This document shows positions 35,180 to 44,572 of a stretch of 64,000 bases of DNA, one piece after another (positions within the stretch are counted from its first letter, which is position 1; every line of letters begins with the position of its first letter). The translations under genes were made by a program, and so were the position numbers. Under the pieces are notes generated by a model. It saw nothing but the letters and a program-made list of their open reading frames with translations. It had not been told where the DNA came from and did not search any database. Origin of the DNA: JAFGBI01 sp964480725. Its GTDB lineage: Bacteria; Myxococcota_A; Polyangia; Polyangiales; Polyangiaceae. The stretch spans positions 1 to 64,000 of the forward strand of contig CAYZQO010000012.1 of the NCBI GenBank assembly GCA_964480725.1. Direction: 5' to 3'.

Positions 35180-35534
35180 GCGCGGTCGCCCCATCAGGCC
35201 AGGACCCACGGCGCGCCGACCAGCGCCGGCGCACGGCGCCCTGGGTGCGGACAGCATCCGGGGGCGGGGTGTCCGCCGGACCTGGAGCAGCGATCCCCTT
35301 GTCAACAGCGGTGTCACCGAGCCGGACCGGACGAGCGGAGCCCCGCCGGCGAGGGGCGGACCTCGAACCATCGTCACCGGTCGGGAGGCGAGATCGGTGC
35401 TCGGCTGGTGCCGCGGCGCCCCGCCCGGTTGCCGATCCGGCGACCATCGCCTACCCTCACCGGCGCGCGGCGAGACCTCATGGCGCAGCTCGTCGTCGAG
35501 GCGAGGAGCGCCGGGCGAAGGAGCAGGAGGCAGC

Positions 35535-35732
35535 GTGGCCATCGACGTGGAAACCCTCAGGTCAGAGCGGGACAAGCTGAAGGAGTCGCTCCGAGAGGTG
35601 GAGATCGAGCAGCGCAAGCGCGAGGCGTCCATCAAGGCCCTGCGCCAGCAGGAGCTCAAGGTGAAGCGTGAGATCGAGGCGCTCTCGACCCTCATCGAGC
35701 TCGCCGAGGGCAAGACCGAGATCACGGAGTAG
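35535..35732 (+). CDS. small coiled-coil protein of unknown function
   Basis: 65 aa. After the first few residues it is one continuous charged amphipathic helix with heptad-like spacing (LRSERDKLKESLREVEIEQ, then LRQQELKVKREIEALSTLI), so it should form a coiled coil. No known family is apparent. The GTG start at 35535 is chosen because a strong GGAGG site lies at 35526-35530. The longer frame upstream is Arg/Ser/Gly-rich and unlike the helix. It is the first gene to the right of the candidate origin. Confidence 0.75.
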   Translation: MAIDVETLRSERDKLKESLREVEIEQRKREASIKALRQQELKVKREIEALSTLIELAEGKTEITE

Positions 35733-35870
35733 GGGCGCGGCCGACCCTTCGGAAACGGGCCTACTGGCCGGTCACTGATCATCGGCGCTCCCCGCTTCCC
35801 TCCTGGTTCGGCGTGGCTATACGAGAAGAGGGCGGCGACGACGAGCGTTGCGGAGCACGGAGAACGAACG

Positions 35871-36278
35871 GTGGCGCTGATCGACTGGAGTGACGAGCTG
35901 GAGGTGGGGATCCAGACCATCGACGAGGAGCACCGGCAACTGGTGCAGATCATCAACGACCTTCACGTGGCGATGCTGGAGCATCGCGACAAGGCGTTCA
36001 TGAGCCGCGTCTTCGCGGAGCTGGTGGAGCGCACGAAGGCGCATTTCGCCACCGAGGAAGCGCTCTTCCAAGAGCACGGTTACCCCGCCGAGGCGTCGCA
36101 TCGCGACGAGCATCGGCACCTGGCGGAGCGCGTGATCGAGCTGAGGGAGGAGTTCGACGCAGGCAACACCGCCGTGACCCTCGAGGTGATGCGCTTCCTG
36201 CGCGATTGGCTCATCAAGCACATCGTCACGGCTGACCGGGAGTTCTGCCCGTTCTTCGCCGCCCGCGGCGTCAGCTGA
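35871..36278 (+). CDS. bacteriohemerythrin
   Basis: 135 aa, single-domain. All seven di-iron ligands are in place: His21, His58, Glu62, His77, His81, His117 and Asp122. It reversibly binds O2 at a non-haem di-iron centre, and homologues supply oxygen to enzymes or sense it. It is not fused to a receptor or signalling domain. Start GTG 35871. Neighbours give no clue to a client enzyme. Confidence 0.93.
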   Translation: MALIDWSDELEVGIQTIDEEHRQLVQIINDLHVAMLEHRDKAFMSRVFAELVERTKAHFATEEALFQEHGYPAEASHRDEHRHLAERVIELREEFDAGNTAVTLEVMRFLRDWLIKHIVTADREFCPFFAARGVS

Positions 36279-36356
36279 CGCTCCGCCCAGGCACTGGGAC
36301 GGTCGGGGTCGGGAGCGGCGCGGAATCCCGGCGAGACGCCTGGCGTTCCAGGTTCG

Positions 36357-37616
36357 GTGCCGATGCCACGCGCTCCTCGTCCCGCCGCGCTGCTCACCGT
36401 GACCTTGCTCGCCGTGGCGCTGGGGTGCGAGCCGCGCACCCCCTTGCCGGACCGGGGCGCGGGCTCACCGGCGAGTGCGACCGCCCCGCGCCCGGCACGG
36501 CTGCAGGAGCCAAAGCGCACCACAGCCGTGGGACCCGCCGCCGCGCCGGGCGCTGAGCCCAGCTCGTCGGCCGCGAGCGCACCGGCGCCCCCCAAACCCC
36601 GACCGGCCGCCGAGTTCGTCCGGCTCTTCCGCGATCTTTCCGAGCCCGGCGAGCGCTTCTTCAGCGACAACACCATCTCCAACGAGACGAGCTACCTCCA
36701 GGTCGCCCCGGCGCTCGCGGCGCGGCCCAGCGGCGGCGTCTACATCGGCGTCGGGCCTGAGCAGAACTTCACCTATATCGCGCTCACCGCGCCCGATCTC
36801 GCGTTCGTCGTCGACCTCCGCCGCGACAACGCGCTGCTGCACCTGCTCTATCGCGCGCTCTTCGAGCGGGCGAGCACCCGCGCCGAGCTGGTCGCCCTGC
36901 TCCTCGGGCGCCCCCATGTCACCGAGGGCGACCCCGAAACCTCGGGCGACATCGAGGCGGTGCTCGTGCACGCCTTGCAGCAGGCCCCAGACCCGCATCA
37001 CCTGGCGACCGTTCAGGCCGCGGCGTGGTCCTTCCTGACGCGCGAGCTCGGGCTGCCCCTCACCGAGGCGGACCGGGTGCGCTTGGCGGAGATCCACCGG
37101 GTCTTCTACGAGGGCCAGCTCGAGCTGCGCTTCCGGCTCCACGAGCCCAACGGGCGAAAGTACCCCTCGCTCCGTGAGCTGTTGACGGCGCGGGACGCCA
37201 CGGGAGCGAGCGCCGGCTTCCTCGGCACTCGCGCGGCGTTCGTGCGCATCCGCGACCTCGAACGTGCCAACTGCGTCGTCCCTGTGGTGGGCGATTTCTC
37301 CGGGCGGCGCGCGCTCGCGGGCGTCGCCGCGGAGCTTCGCGCCCGGGAGCTCGAGGTATCCACGGTCTACGTCTCCAACGTCGAGCAGTACCTGCTCGAC
37401 CCCGACCATTGGCCGCGATGGATCGAGAACGTCGCGGGCCTACCGGCGCGTGGAGACGCCGTCTTCGTGCGCGCACACCTCGACCAGGGCAGGGCCCACC
37501 CCGCGCAGCTCGCCGGCCACCGGACGACGACCCTCATCCAGCCACTGGCGCGCCTGCTCGAGCGCCAGCACCGTCGCCCGTACACAACGTTCTGGCAGGT
37601 GGTGACGGACACCTGA
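36357..37616 (+). CDS. lipoprotein of the LIC_10091-like uncharacterised family
   Basis: About 419 aa. A signal peptide ends in a lipobox (VALGC). A Pro/Ala-rich spacer follows to about residue 85. The main domain contains FFSDNTISNETSYLQV, GGVYIGVGPEQNFTYIAL and FVVDLRRDNALLHLLYRAL, a set I associate from memory with a conserved family seen in leptospires and myxobacteria with a methyltransferase-like fold. Activity is unknown. GTG 36357 and ATG 36363 are both possible starts; the second is equally good. Terminal residues run close to the convergent DUF4105 gene. Confidence 0.7.
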   Translation: MPMPRAPRPAALLTVTLLAVALGCEPRTPLPDRGAGSPASATAPRPARLQEPKRTTAVGPAAAPGAEPSSSAASAPAPPKPRPAAEFVRLFRDLSEPGERFFSDNTISNETSYLQVAPALAARPSGGVYIGVGPEQNFTYIALTAPDLAFVVDLRRDNALLHLLYRALFERASTRAELVALLLGRPHVTEGDPETSGDIEAVLVHALQQAPDPHHLATVQAAAWSFLTRELGLPLTEADRVRLAEIHRVFYEGQLELRFRLHEPNGRKYPSLRELLTARDATGASAGFLGTRAAFVRIRDLERANCVVPVVGDFSGRRALAGVAAELRARELEVSTVYVSNVEQYLLDPDHWPRWIENVAGLPARGDAVFVRAHLDQGRAHPAQLAGHRTTTLIQPLARLLERQHRRPYTTFWQVVTDT

Positions 37617-37657
37617 AGCCAACCCGGCCGGGTCAAACCGCGCCCCCCAACGAACAG

Positions 37658-38758
37658 CTAACCCGGTTGACCGGGCCGATCCCGCGCCCACGCTAGCGGT
37701 GAGAACGCGCCGAGCGGAAGCAGCAGCGCCGCCAGGAGGGGCTGCTCGAGGAGCCCCACCGCGAGCAGGAAGCCGAGCAGAAGCGTGACGCCGACGCGCA
37801 CCCGGGCGTACTCGCGCCGCGCCGCGGGCCGAAGCATGGGGAGCAAGAGATCGGTAGGCCAGAAGGCGAGCAGCGCCTCGTTCCACCGCAGCTCCGGGAC
37901 CGAGGACACGATGGCGACGAGCCACAGCGCAGCACCAAGCCCACCGAGCCCCACCGCGAGCAGGAGCAGAGGGAGCCAGCGCAGTCGCCGCATCCGCGCC
38001 CGCGCCGCGGCGACAGCACCGAGCACGACCGCGGTCACGACCACGACGCCACGGCCACTCCCTCCCTGCTGCGCGAAGGGGCGGCCCCGCCGCCGATAGA
38101 CGAGCACCGGCTCCGCTCCGAACCGCGCGGTGAGCTCCGCCCGCAGCACTGCCGGGAGGAACATCGCGGCGCGCGAGTCGAGCGGGCGATCGGCGAGGCG
38201 ACCGAGGACGAGATCGCTGGCGACGAGCGCCGCGGTGAACTCCGCAAGCCCACGGCGCACGAGCTGGCGGTAGGTGGCGCCGAAGGGTCGGTCGGCCGCG
38301 CTCGTGAGGCGGCCCTGGGTCCCAGCGTCGACGACGTCCCGGACCCGGGTCGAGCAATTGTCGAGAAAATGGTGGTAGCGGTAGCGTCGGTGCTCAGGCA
38401 GGGCGTCGCGCTCGAGCGCCGCGCGGATCGCCGCGACCTCGACCGGGGTCAGGGGGAGGCGCTGGCGCCACGTCGTCCGGTCCGCGCGCGCGTAGGCCGC
38501 CTCCATACGGTCCACGGGCCAGACCGACACCCAGAACTCGGCGTCACCGCGGAGGAAGCGCCACCCGAGTTCGGCGGGGGGCGACCCAAAGTCGGTGGTG
38601 CCATAGTTGTAACAGCGCGAGCGATCGGGCTGTCCCTCGGCGACCACGCAGATGGCCGCGTGACCGAAGCGCTCGAAGGGGTGCGCTCCCTGGTCCATCG
38701 TGTAGACGTCCACGCTGAGCGCCGCGACGGCAACGACGACGAGCGAGTGCATCGACAT
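37658..38758 (-). CDS. DUF4105 (Lnb N-terminal domain-like) membrane protein
   Basis: 366 aa. A short signal/anchor is followed by a DUF4105 domain: MDQGAHPFERFGHAAICV with His33, and YHHFLDNCSTRVRD with Cys135. These are the conserved His and Cys of the family. Three hydrophobic segments close the protein (about 235-260, 267-290 and 322-350). As I recall, DUF4105 forms the N-terminal domain of Lnb, a lipoprotein N-acyltransferase of Bacteroidota. This protein could act on lipoproteins, which are plentiful here, but that is inference. The ATG at 38758 is followed by another ATG two codons on. Confidence 0.75.
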   Translation of the reverse strand: MSMHSLVVVAVAALSVDVYTMDQGAHPFERFGHAAICVVAEGQPDRSRCYNYGTTDFGSPPAELGWRFLRGDAEFWVSVWPVDRMEAAYARADRTTWRQRLPLTPVEVAAIRAALERDALPEHRRYRYHHFLDNCSTRVRDVVDAGTQGRLTSAADRPFGATYRQLVRRGLAEFTAALVASDLVLGRLADRPLDSRAAMFLPAVLRAELTARFGAEPVLVYRRRGRPFAQQGGSGRGVVVVTAVVLGAVAAARARMRRLRWLPLLLLAVGLGGLGAALWLVAIVSSVPELRWNEALLAFWPTDLLLPMLRPAARREYARVRVGVTLLLGFLLAVGLLEQPLLAALLLPLGAFSPLAWARDRPGQPG

Positions 38759-38888
38759 TCCACTGGCTCCCTCGACGCCGTTCCCGACCGCTCGGTTCTG
38801 GCCCGGGTCGTCGCACCGTGCAACGGCCGACGCGACGACCTCACGCTCCGGGACGCGGCGACAAAGGCCGCCCGTGCTCCCGGGTTCC

Positions 38889-40316
38889 ATGGTAGCGAAC
38901 ACCGTGATGATGAGCGCCTGGATCCGGACCCTGGGGGCCAGCCTCGCCGCCGCGCTCCTCGTCGGGCTGGGCGTCGCGCCCGCGCGGGCCGATCCCGGCG
39001 CGACGCCGGCAGGGACCGCGCCGACCCTCGCCTTCACGCGCTTCCGGCTCGAGAACGGGCTCGAAGTGATCGTCCACCCCGACCCGGCCCTGCCCCTCGT
39101 CGCCGTCAACCTCTGGTACCACGTCGGACCGGCGCGCGAGCCCCGCGGGCGGTCCGGGTTCGCCCACCTCTTCGAGCACCTGATGTTCACGGGGTCGCGG
39201 CACGTCGGGGATCGGTTCGACGAGCTTTTGGAGGCGGCCGGCGCGACCAACGTGAACGGAACCACCAGCTGGGACCGTACGGCCTATTTTGCCACCGTCC
39301 CGCGCGAGCACCTGCCGCTCTTGCTCTGGATCGAGAGCGACCGCATGGGATTCCTGCTAGACAGCCTCGACGCGAAGCGACTCGCCGTCCAGCAGGGAGT
39401 GGTCGCCAACGAGCGGCGCGAAACCTACGAGGACGCCCCCTACGGTCCGAGCACCCTGGCCCTCTTCGACGCGCTCTTCCCGCCCGGGCACCCCTATCAC
39501 GGCGCGATCATCGGCTCGATCCGCGACGTCGTCGCCGCCACCCTCGCCGACGTCACGCGCTTTCACGAGCAGTACTACGCCCCGTCCAACGCGACGCTGG
39601 TGCTAGCGGGAGACGTGACGCCCGCCGACGCCAGACGCCTGGTGACGCGCTACTTCGGGACGCTGCCAAGCCGGCCACCGCCACCCCGAGTCGCCACGGC
39701 AACGCCGCCGCTCTCGGCGCCCGTGCGCGCGGAGGTGCGGGAGGACGTCGACCTCGCGCGGGTAGCGCTCGGGTGGATCGCCCCCCCCGCCTACGGCCCC
39801 GACGACGCCGCGCTGGAGGTGGCGGCCACGGTGCTGGCCGGCGGGCGGGCAACCCGCCTCTACCGAGCTCTGGTCACGGACGAGAGCGTCGCCACCGACG
39901 TCGGCGCGTACCTCGACGCCAACGAGCTCGCCTCGATCGTCATGGTGACGGCGACGGGGAAGCGCGGGGTTTCCGGCGCCGATCTCGAGCGGCGTCTCGA
40001 CGCGGTGGTCGCCGACCTGGGCCGGTCCGGTCCATCCTCGGCGGAGCTGGCGCGTGCCAAGCGCCGCGTCCTCGTCGACCTGTACTCCGACCTGCAACTG
40101 CTCGACGGCGGTGGGGGCGAAAGCGGCCGCGCCGGGCTGCTCCAGCGCTTCGACCACTACCTCGGCGATCCGGGGTTCCTCCCCCACTACGTGGCCCGGA
40201 TCGAGGCCGTCACGGCCAACGACGTCGCCCGGGTCGTCACTGAGCACTTGAGCCGCGAACGCCGAGCCACGGTGATCACGGTCCCGAGGAGCGCCGGCCC
40301 CGAGGCGGCGCTGTGA
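38889..40316 (+). CDS. M16-family zinc peptidase, catalytic subunit
   Basis: 475 aa, with a signal peptide (cleavage near APARA, about residue 34). The inverted zinc motif HLFEH (His93, Glu96, His97) and the distal ligand Glu in VVANERRETYED are present. It belongs to the insulinase/processing-peptidase family, working outside the inner membrane. Start ATG 38889 is preferred. GTG 38904, ATG 38907 and ATG 38910 are alternatives that keep the signal peptide. It overlaps the next gene by 4 bp (GTGA) and should form a heterodimer with it. Confidence 0.9.
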   Translation: MVANTVMMSAWIRTLGASLAAALLVGLGVAPARADPGATPAGTAPTLAFTRFRLENGLEVIVHPDPALPLVAVNLWYHVGPAREPRGRSGFAHLFEHLMFTGSRHVGDRFDELLEAAGATNVNGTTSWDRTAYFATVPREHLPLLLWIESDRMGFLLDSLDAKRLAVQQGVVANERRETYEDAPYGPSTLALFDALFPPGHPYHGAIIGSIRDVVAATLADVTRFHEQYYAPSNATLVLAGDVTPADARRLVTRYFGTLPSRPPPPRVATATPPLSAPVRAEVREDVDLARVALGWIAPPAYGPDDAALEVAATVLAGGRATRLYRALVTDESVATDVGAYLDANELASIVMVTATGKRGVSGADLERRLDAVVADLGRSGPSSAELARAKRRVLVDLYSDLQLLDGGGGESGRAGLLQRFDHYLGDPGFLPHYVARIEAVTANDVARVVTEHLSRERRATVITVPRSAGPEAAL

Positions 40317-41857
40317 CCGCGGGCGGCGCGGTCCTCCCCCCTCGCGCGAGCGAGTCCGCCGCGGGGAAGCGGCTGGTGCGATGGATCGCGGTCGCCGTCG
40401 GGCTTGCGGTGACGACGGCCTGCGCCCGCACCGCGCCACCCGCGGACGGCGCCGTCCCGCCCACGCCCGCGTCGAGCGTGCGTCCCGATCCGGAGTCCTG
40501 GCGCTCGGAGCCACCGACGCCGGGCGCCCCGGGCGAGCTCGCCTTTCCGTCACCCGAGGTCGAGGTCCTGCCGAACGGGCTCACCTTGCTCGTCTCTCCG
40601 CGCGGGCTCCGGGTAGTGACGATCGCAGCCGCCGTCCGCCGCGGCGCGAGCGCGGTCCCGGCGGGGCGCACCGGGCTCGCCGCGCTCACCGCCCGCATGC
40701 TGATGGAAGGGACCGTCCACCGGAGCACCACCGAGCTCGCCGCCGCCGCCGAGGACCTCGGGGGCGTGCTCCTGGCGGACGCCGGACGCGACTACTCCTA
40801 CGTCGGCCTGACCGTCCTGCCCGAGGATCTCCCTGAGGGGCTCGATCTCGTCCGCGAGGCCGTCTGCGAGCCCGCGTTCGATGGCGTCGAGTTCGAGAGG
40901 GTCCGCTCGGAGTGGCGCTCCTCACTGATCGAGGAGCGCCAGAGCCCGGCGCGCGTCGCCTCGATCGCCGGGCTCCGCCTGCTGGCCGGGCCGCGGCTCG
41001 GGGCCCCCGTCGGAGGCGGCGTCCCCGACGTCGATCGGACGACGCGCGACGACGTCGTCGCCTTCTGGCGGGCCCATTACCAGGCGAGGACGACCGCCAT
41101 CGTCGTCGTGGGCGGCACGAGCATGGCCGAGGTCGCCCCGCTCGTGCGGACGCGCTTCGGCGGTTGGACCGGCGCGGCTGCGATGCCCCCGCCCCCGGAG
41201 CCGCTGCCTGCCGCCGAGCCTTCCCGCGTGATCCTCGTCGACCATCCCGGCGCGGTGCAGACCGCCATCTTCGTCGCCCAGCCGATGCCGGCGCGGGGCA
41301 GCCCGGGGCACGAGGCGCGCCTGGTGATGAACGCCGTGCTCGGCGGGCTCTTCACGTCCCGACTGAACCAAAATCTGCGCGAGGAGCATGCGTACACTTA
41401 TGGGGCGAGCTCGAGCGTGATCGCGACGCGGACCTGGGGTGGCTGGGTCGCGGCGACGACCGTGGAAGCCGACGCGACCGCCGCCGCCCTACACGAGATC
41501 GCTCGCGAAATCGGCGCCATGGCGGGGGCAGCGCCCCGACGCCCGGTGACCGAGCTCGAGGTGGAGCGCGCCAAGACCGCCCTCGTCAACGCCCAGGCGG
41601 CCCGCCTCGCGGACGCGAGAGACGTGGCCTTCGAGCTCGTCACCGCGTTCGCGCAGGATCTCCCGCCGGACTACCCGGCCCGCTACGCCGAACTCGTCCG
41701 CGCCGTCACGCCCGAAGCCGCCGCGCGCGCCGCTCGAGAGCACCTGACCCCCGACCAGCTCATCGTGGTCGCCGTCGGCGCGCGACAGCGGTTCGAACGG
41801 GACCTTCGCGCCGCGTGGCCGCGGGTGAAAACCGCCCACCCGTCGCTGCAGGAGTAG
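40313..41857 (+). CDS. M16-family peptidase, non-catalytic partner (probable lipoprotein)
   Basis: 514 aa. The N-terminal hydrophobic segment ends in a lipobox-like VTTAC (about residue 38). Two M16 half-domains follow, but the HxxEH position reads AALTARMLMEGT, so no zinc site. The second half keeps the family landmarks HPGAVQTAIFVAQ and FTSRLNQNLREEHAYTYG, which bind substrate. This is the usual inactive partner of an M16B pair. Start GTG 40313 is coupled to the upstream stop. Confidence 0.88.
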   Translation: MTAGGAVLPPRASESAAGKRLVRWIAVAVGLAVTTACARTAPPADGAVPPTPASSVRPDPESWRSEPPTPGAPGELAFPSPEVEVLPNGLTLLVSPRGLRVVTIAAAVRRGASAVPAGRTGLAALTARMLMEGTVHRSTTELAAAAEDLGGVLLADAGRDYSYVGLTVLPEDLPEGLDLVREAVCEPAFDGVEFERVRSEWRSSLIEERQSPARVASIAGLRLLAGPRLGAPVGGGVPDVDRTTRDDVVAFWRAHYQARTTAIVVVGGTSMAEVAPLVRTRFGGWTGAAAMPPPPEPLPAAEPSRVILVDHPGAVQTAIFVAQPMPARGSPGHEARLVMNAVLGGLFTSRLNQNLREEHAYTYGASSSVIATRTWGGWVAATTVEADATAAALHEIAREIGAMAGAAPRRPVTELEVERAKTALVNAQAARLADARDVAFELVTAFAQDLPPDYPARYAELVRAVTPEAAARAAREHLTPDQLIVVAVGARQRFERDLRAAWPRVKTAHPSLQE

Positions 41858-41875
41858 GCGGGACAGACCGGCGGC

Positions 41876-42322
41876 TCAGTTGCGTTCCACGGGCAGGTCC
41901 GCCAGATCCACGGGCGGCTCCACCCCGTCTGGATCCCGCAGCGGCGGTCGCCCGCCGCCGGAGCCGGAGGGTCCCGGGGCCGGATCGGCGCCGCCATCCC
42001 CGCCAGTTCCCGCGACCATCCAGCCGATGACCGCGAGCAGGACCAGCGCCGTGAGGACCGCCACGATGGCCAGGACCACCTCCGGGGCGAGGCCCCGCCT
42101 CGCGCCCACTCCCGCCGCGGATCGCCGCTTAGGATCCACCTTCTGGGTCGTCTCACCGCTCCGCGAGTACGGCGACAGCTCGCGCGGCATCGTGGCCGGC
42201 TCCTCGGCGGGCGACACCGGGGTCCCCCGTGGCGGGGTGCGGTCGTCATCCACTTCCGCCGCCAGGACCACGCTGCGCACGTCCTCCTCCACAACGACGC
42301 GCGGCGCTGGGGAGTGCGTCAT
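41876..42322 (-). CDS. single-pass membrane protein, hypothetical
   Basis: 148 aa, no family recognised. The first 80 residues are hydrophilic and rich in Pro, Arg and acidic residues. A membrane helix follows (about 84-106), then a short Gly/Pro/Asp-rich tail. Topology is likely N-inside. ATG 42322 has a GGGA site about 7 nt upstream. It is convergent with the M16 gene and divergent from the sensor gene at 42532. Confidence 0.65.
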   Translation of the reverse strand: MTHSPAPRVVVEEDVRSVVLAAEVDDDRTPPRGTPVSPAEEPATMPRELSPYSRSGETTQKVDPKRRSAAGVGARRGLAPEVVLAIVAVLTALVLLAVIGWMVAGTGGDGGADPAPGPSGSGGGRPPLRDPDGVEPPVDLADLPVERN

Positions 42323-42531
42323 CGTCGATCCCTTACCGGGAAGCGCCCCCTCACCCTCGGTCGGCGCGTCCGGGGCCGTCCCGGGTGCCGCGTCAGTCTC
42401 TCGGCTTGGCTCCACGCTCCCCGGAATATACACCCAACCCCACGAGCCGACAGGGATGGACGCGCACCAGCGCCGGCCGGGGGGCCACCGGAGGTTTGCC
42501 GGAGCGCAAGGACCCAGCATACCATCGGGCC

Positions 42532-44550
42532 GTGGCCCTCGACGGCTCGGTCCTGCTCGTCCTCGACGACACCGCGGTCCGTCACCAGATCGCCAGCGCG
42601 CTCTCCGACGCCGGCATCGCCTGTGTCTCGCTGCCGGACGGCCAGGATGCGATCCGGTGGCTCGATCGGAGCGCTCCGTCCGTCGTGCTGCTGGGGACCG
42701 ACGCCGATCGCGTCGAGGCGCACCCGGTCCTGCGCTACGTGCGCGGCTCACCGCACCTCGGGGAGGTCCCCGTGGTAGTCCTGGCGCGCATCGCGGTCGA
42801 GGAAGACATCCAGCGCATCTTCACCGCCGGCGCCGACGACTACGTGCCCGAGCCCTTTCGTCCCGCCGAGCTCGTGGCGCGGGTGCGCAATCACTCGCGC
42901 CTGCGCGACTACGTCGAGCGGCTCAACCGCCGTGAGCGCGACACGCGCACGGTCCTCGAGCTGACGCAGGCCCTGGCGCTCACCCTCGACGCGACGTCGA
43001 TCCTCTTCACGGTAGCGCGCCGCATCGCCGAGTTCGCCCGGGTGGATCGCTGCAGCATCGTGCTCGTCCCCAAGGAAGATGACGTTGGGTTCGTCATCGC
43101 CTCCAGCGACGACGCCGAGGTCCGCCGCCTCCGCATCGATCTGGAGGCGTACCCCGAAATCCGCGAGGTCCTCACCACCGGCCGCCCGCTCGGCATTCAC
43201 GACGCGACACAACACCCGCTGCTGGAGGTCGTGAGGCGACAGGACGCCCCGCTCGACTACACGTCGCTCACCCTGATCCCCATCCTGCACGAACGGCGCC
43301 CGCTGGGCGTCATTTTCCTCCGCTCGCGCGAGCCAGGGAGCTTCGTCGATGCGGACGTGGCACTCGTGCAGACGGTGGCGAACGCGACGGCCATCGCGCT
43401 GCGCAACGCCGACATCCTGGAGTCACTTCGAGCCGAGACCGAGGAGAGCGAGGTCGCCCGAGCGGAGGCAGAGCGCCGCCTCGTGCTCTTCCAGCGCTAC
43501 GCCGACCTGTTCGAAAGCGCGGCGGACGGGATGATCGTCATCGACCGCGAGGGGCACGTCCTCTTTGGCAACTCGCGCGCCTCCGAGATCACGGGACGGG
43601 CGGATCGCGCTCTCTCCGACCTCTCCTTCACTCGTCTCTTCGCGGACGAGGAGCGCCCCCGGATCGAGCGGCTCCTCGACGGCTTCCGCGAGGGGGTCTA
43701 CCCGCGCGGGCTGGACCTGACGGCCAGTGGCGACGGGGAGGCTCGTGCCGTGCTCAACGTCAGCTTCAGCTCGGTCCTCCACGAGGAGAACGCGATCCTG
43801 ATGAGCCTGCGCGACGTCACGCTGGAGCGCCAGACGGCTCACGAGCTCGAGAGGACGAAAGAGTTTCTGGAGCGCGTCATCGAGAGCTCCGTCGACGGCA
43901 TCGTCTCGGCAGATCTTCGGGGCGTCGTCCGCATCTTCAACCGCGCCGCCTGCCGCATCTTCGGCTACTCGGCGAGCGAGGTGGTCGGCAAGCTTGATGT
44001 GGAGGCGCTCTACCCACCCGGGGTGGCCCGCGACGTCATGCGCAGAATCCGCGATCCCCGCCTCTCCGGCCACGGTCGTCTCGAGGACTACCGGGTGGAG
44101 ATGCTCAACGCGGTCGGCCAGCGAGTGCCGGTGTCATTGTCGGCGTCGCTCATCATGGGCCACGACGCCCCGGTGGGCTCGGTCGGGATCATCACCGACA
44201 TGCGGGAGCAGCTCCGCATGGAAGAGCGGCTGCAGGTGACCCAGGACGCCCTCCGCGAGCGCGAGCGCGAAGCCATCGTCGCGGAGCTCGCGGGCGGGGC
44301 GGCGCACGAGCTCAACCAGCCGCTGACGAGCGTAATGAATTACGGCGAGCTACTGGCGCGCTCCCTCGAAGCGGGAACCCCGCTGCACCGCGCCGCGAAG
44401 GTGATCATCGCCGAGTCCGAGCGCATGGCGGAGATCGTGCGAAAGATCGGGAAGATCACCCGCTACGAAACCAAGAGCTACGTCGGGGAGCAGCGCATCC
44501 TCGACCTCGAGCGCGCGAGCGACGACGACGACGGCAAACCGCCGGCGTGA
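42532..44550 (+). CDS. pseudo-receiver-GAF-PAS-PAS-DHp sensor lacking an ATPase domain
   Basis: 672 aa. Order: a receiver-like domain (5-120) in which the Asp-strand reads VVLLGTD and the late Lys is replaced (YVPEPF); a GAF domain (about 145-300); two PAS domains (about 325-430 and 440-565); and a DHp helix with HELNQPL and His592. The protein ends about 80 residues later in an acidic tail, with no N-box or G-box ATPase motifs. It might be a phospho-acceptor for another kinase, or a degenerate one. The DHp sequence is intact and no frameshift is visible. Start GTG 42532. Confidence 0.87.
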   Translation: MALDGSVLLVLDDTAVRHQIASALSDAGIACVSLPDGQDAIRWLDRSAPSVVLLGTDADRVEAHPVLRYVRGSPHLGEVPVVVLARIAVEEDIQRIFTAGADDYVPEPFRPAELVARVRNHSRLRDYVERLNRRERDTRTVLELTQALALTLDATSILFTVARRIAEFARVDRCSIVLVPKEDDVGFVIASSDDAEVRRLRIDLEAYPEIREVLTTGRPLGIHDATQHPLLEVVRRQDAPLDYTSLTLIPILHERRPLGVIFLRSREPGSFVDADVALVQTVANATAIALRNADILESLRAETEESEVARAEAERRLVLFQRYADLFESAADGMIVIDREGHVLFGNSRASEITGRADRALSDLSFTRLFADEERPRIERLLDGFREGVYPRGLDLTASGDGEARAVLNVSFSSVLHEENAILMSLRDVTLERQTAHELERTKEFLERVIESSVDGIVSADLRGVVRIFNRAACRIFGYSASEVVGKLDVEALYPPGVARDVMRRIRDPRLSGHGRLEDYRVEMLNAVGQRVPVSLSASLIMGHDAPVGSVGIITDMREQLRMEERLQVTQDALREREREAIVAELAGGAAHELNQPLTSVMNYGELLARSLEAGTPLHRAAKVIIAESERMAEIVRKIGKITRYETKSYVGEQRILDLERASDDDDGKPPA

Positions 44551-44572
44551 GCGGGAAACCAGCGCCGCTGCG

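Larger units (their letters stand above)
32863..35534. other. 2.67-kb tract without a convincing gene
   Basis: Open frames on both strands here read as Arg/Pro/Ser-rich strings without motifs, signal peptides or ribosome sites, and they overlap one another. Unlike the coding sequence around it, the left two thirds is C-rich on the plus strand. The tract contains perfect inverted repeats at 33560, 33755, 33769, 34027, 34146, 34438 and 35150, and a DnaA-box cluster at 34959-35024. It is much the longest such gap in an otherwise densely packed window. Confidence 0.7.
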
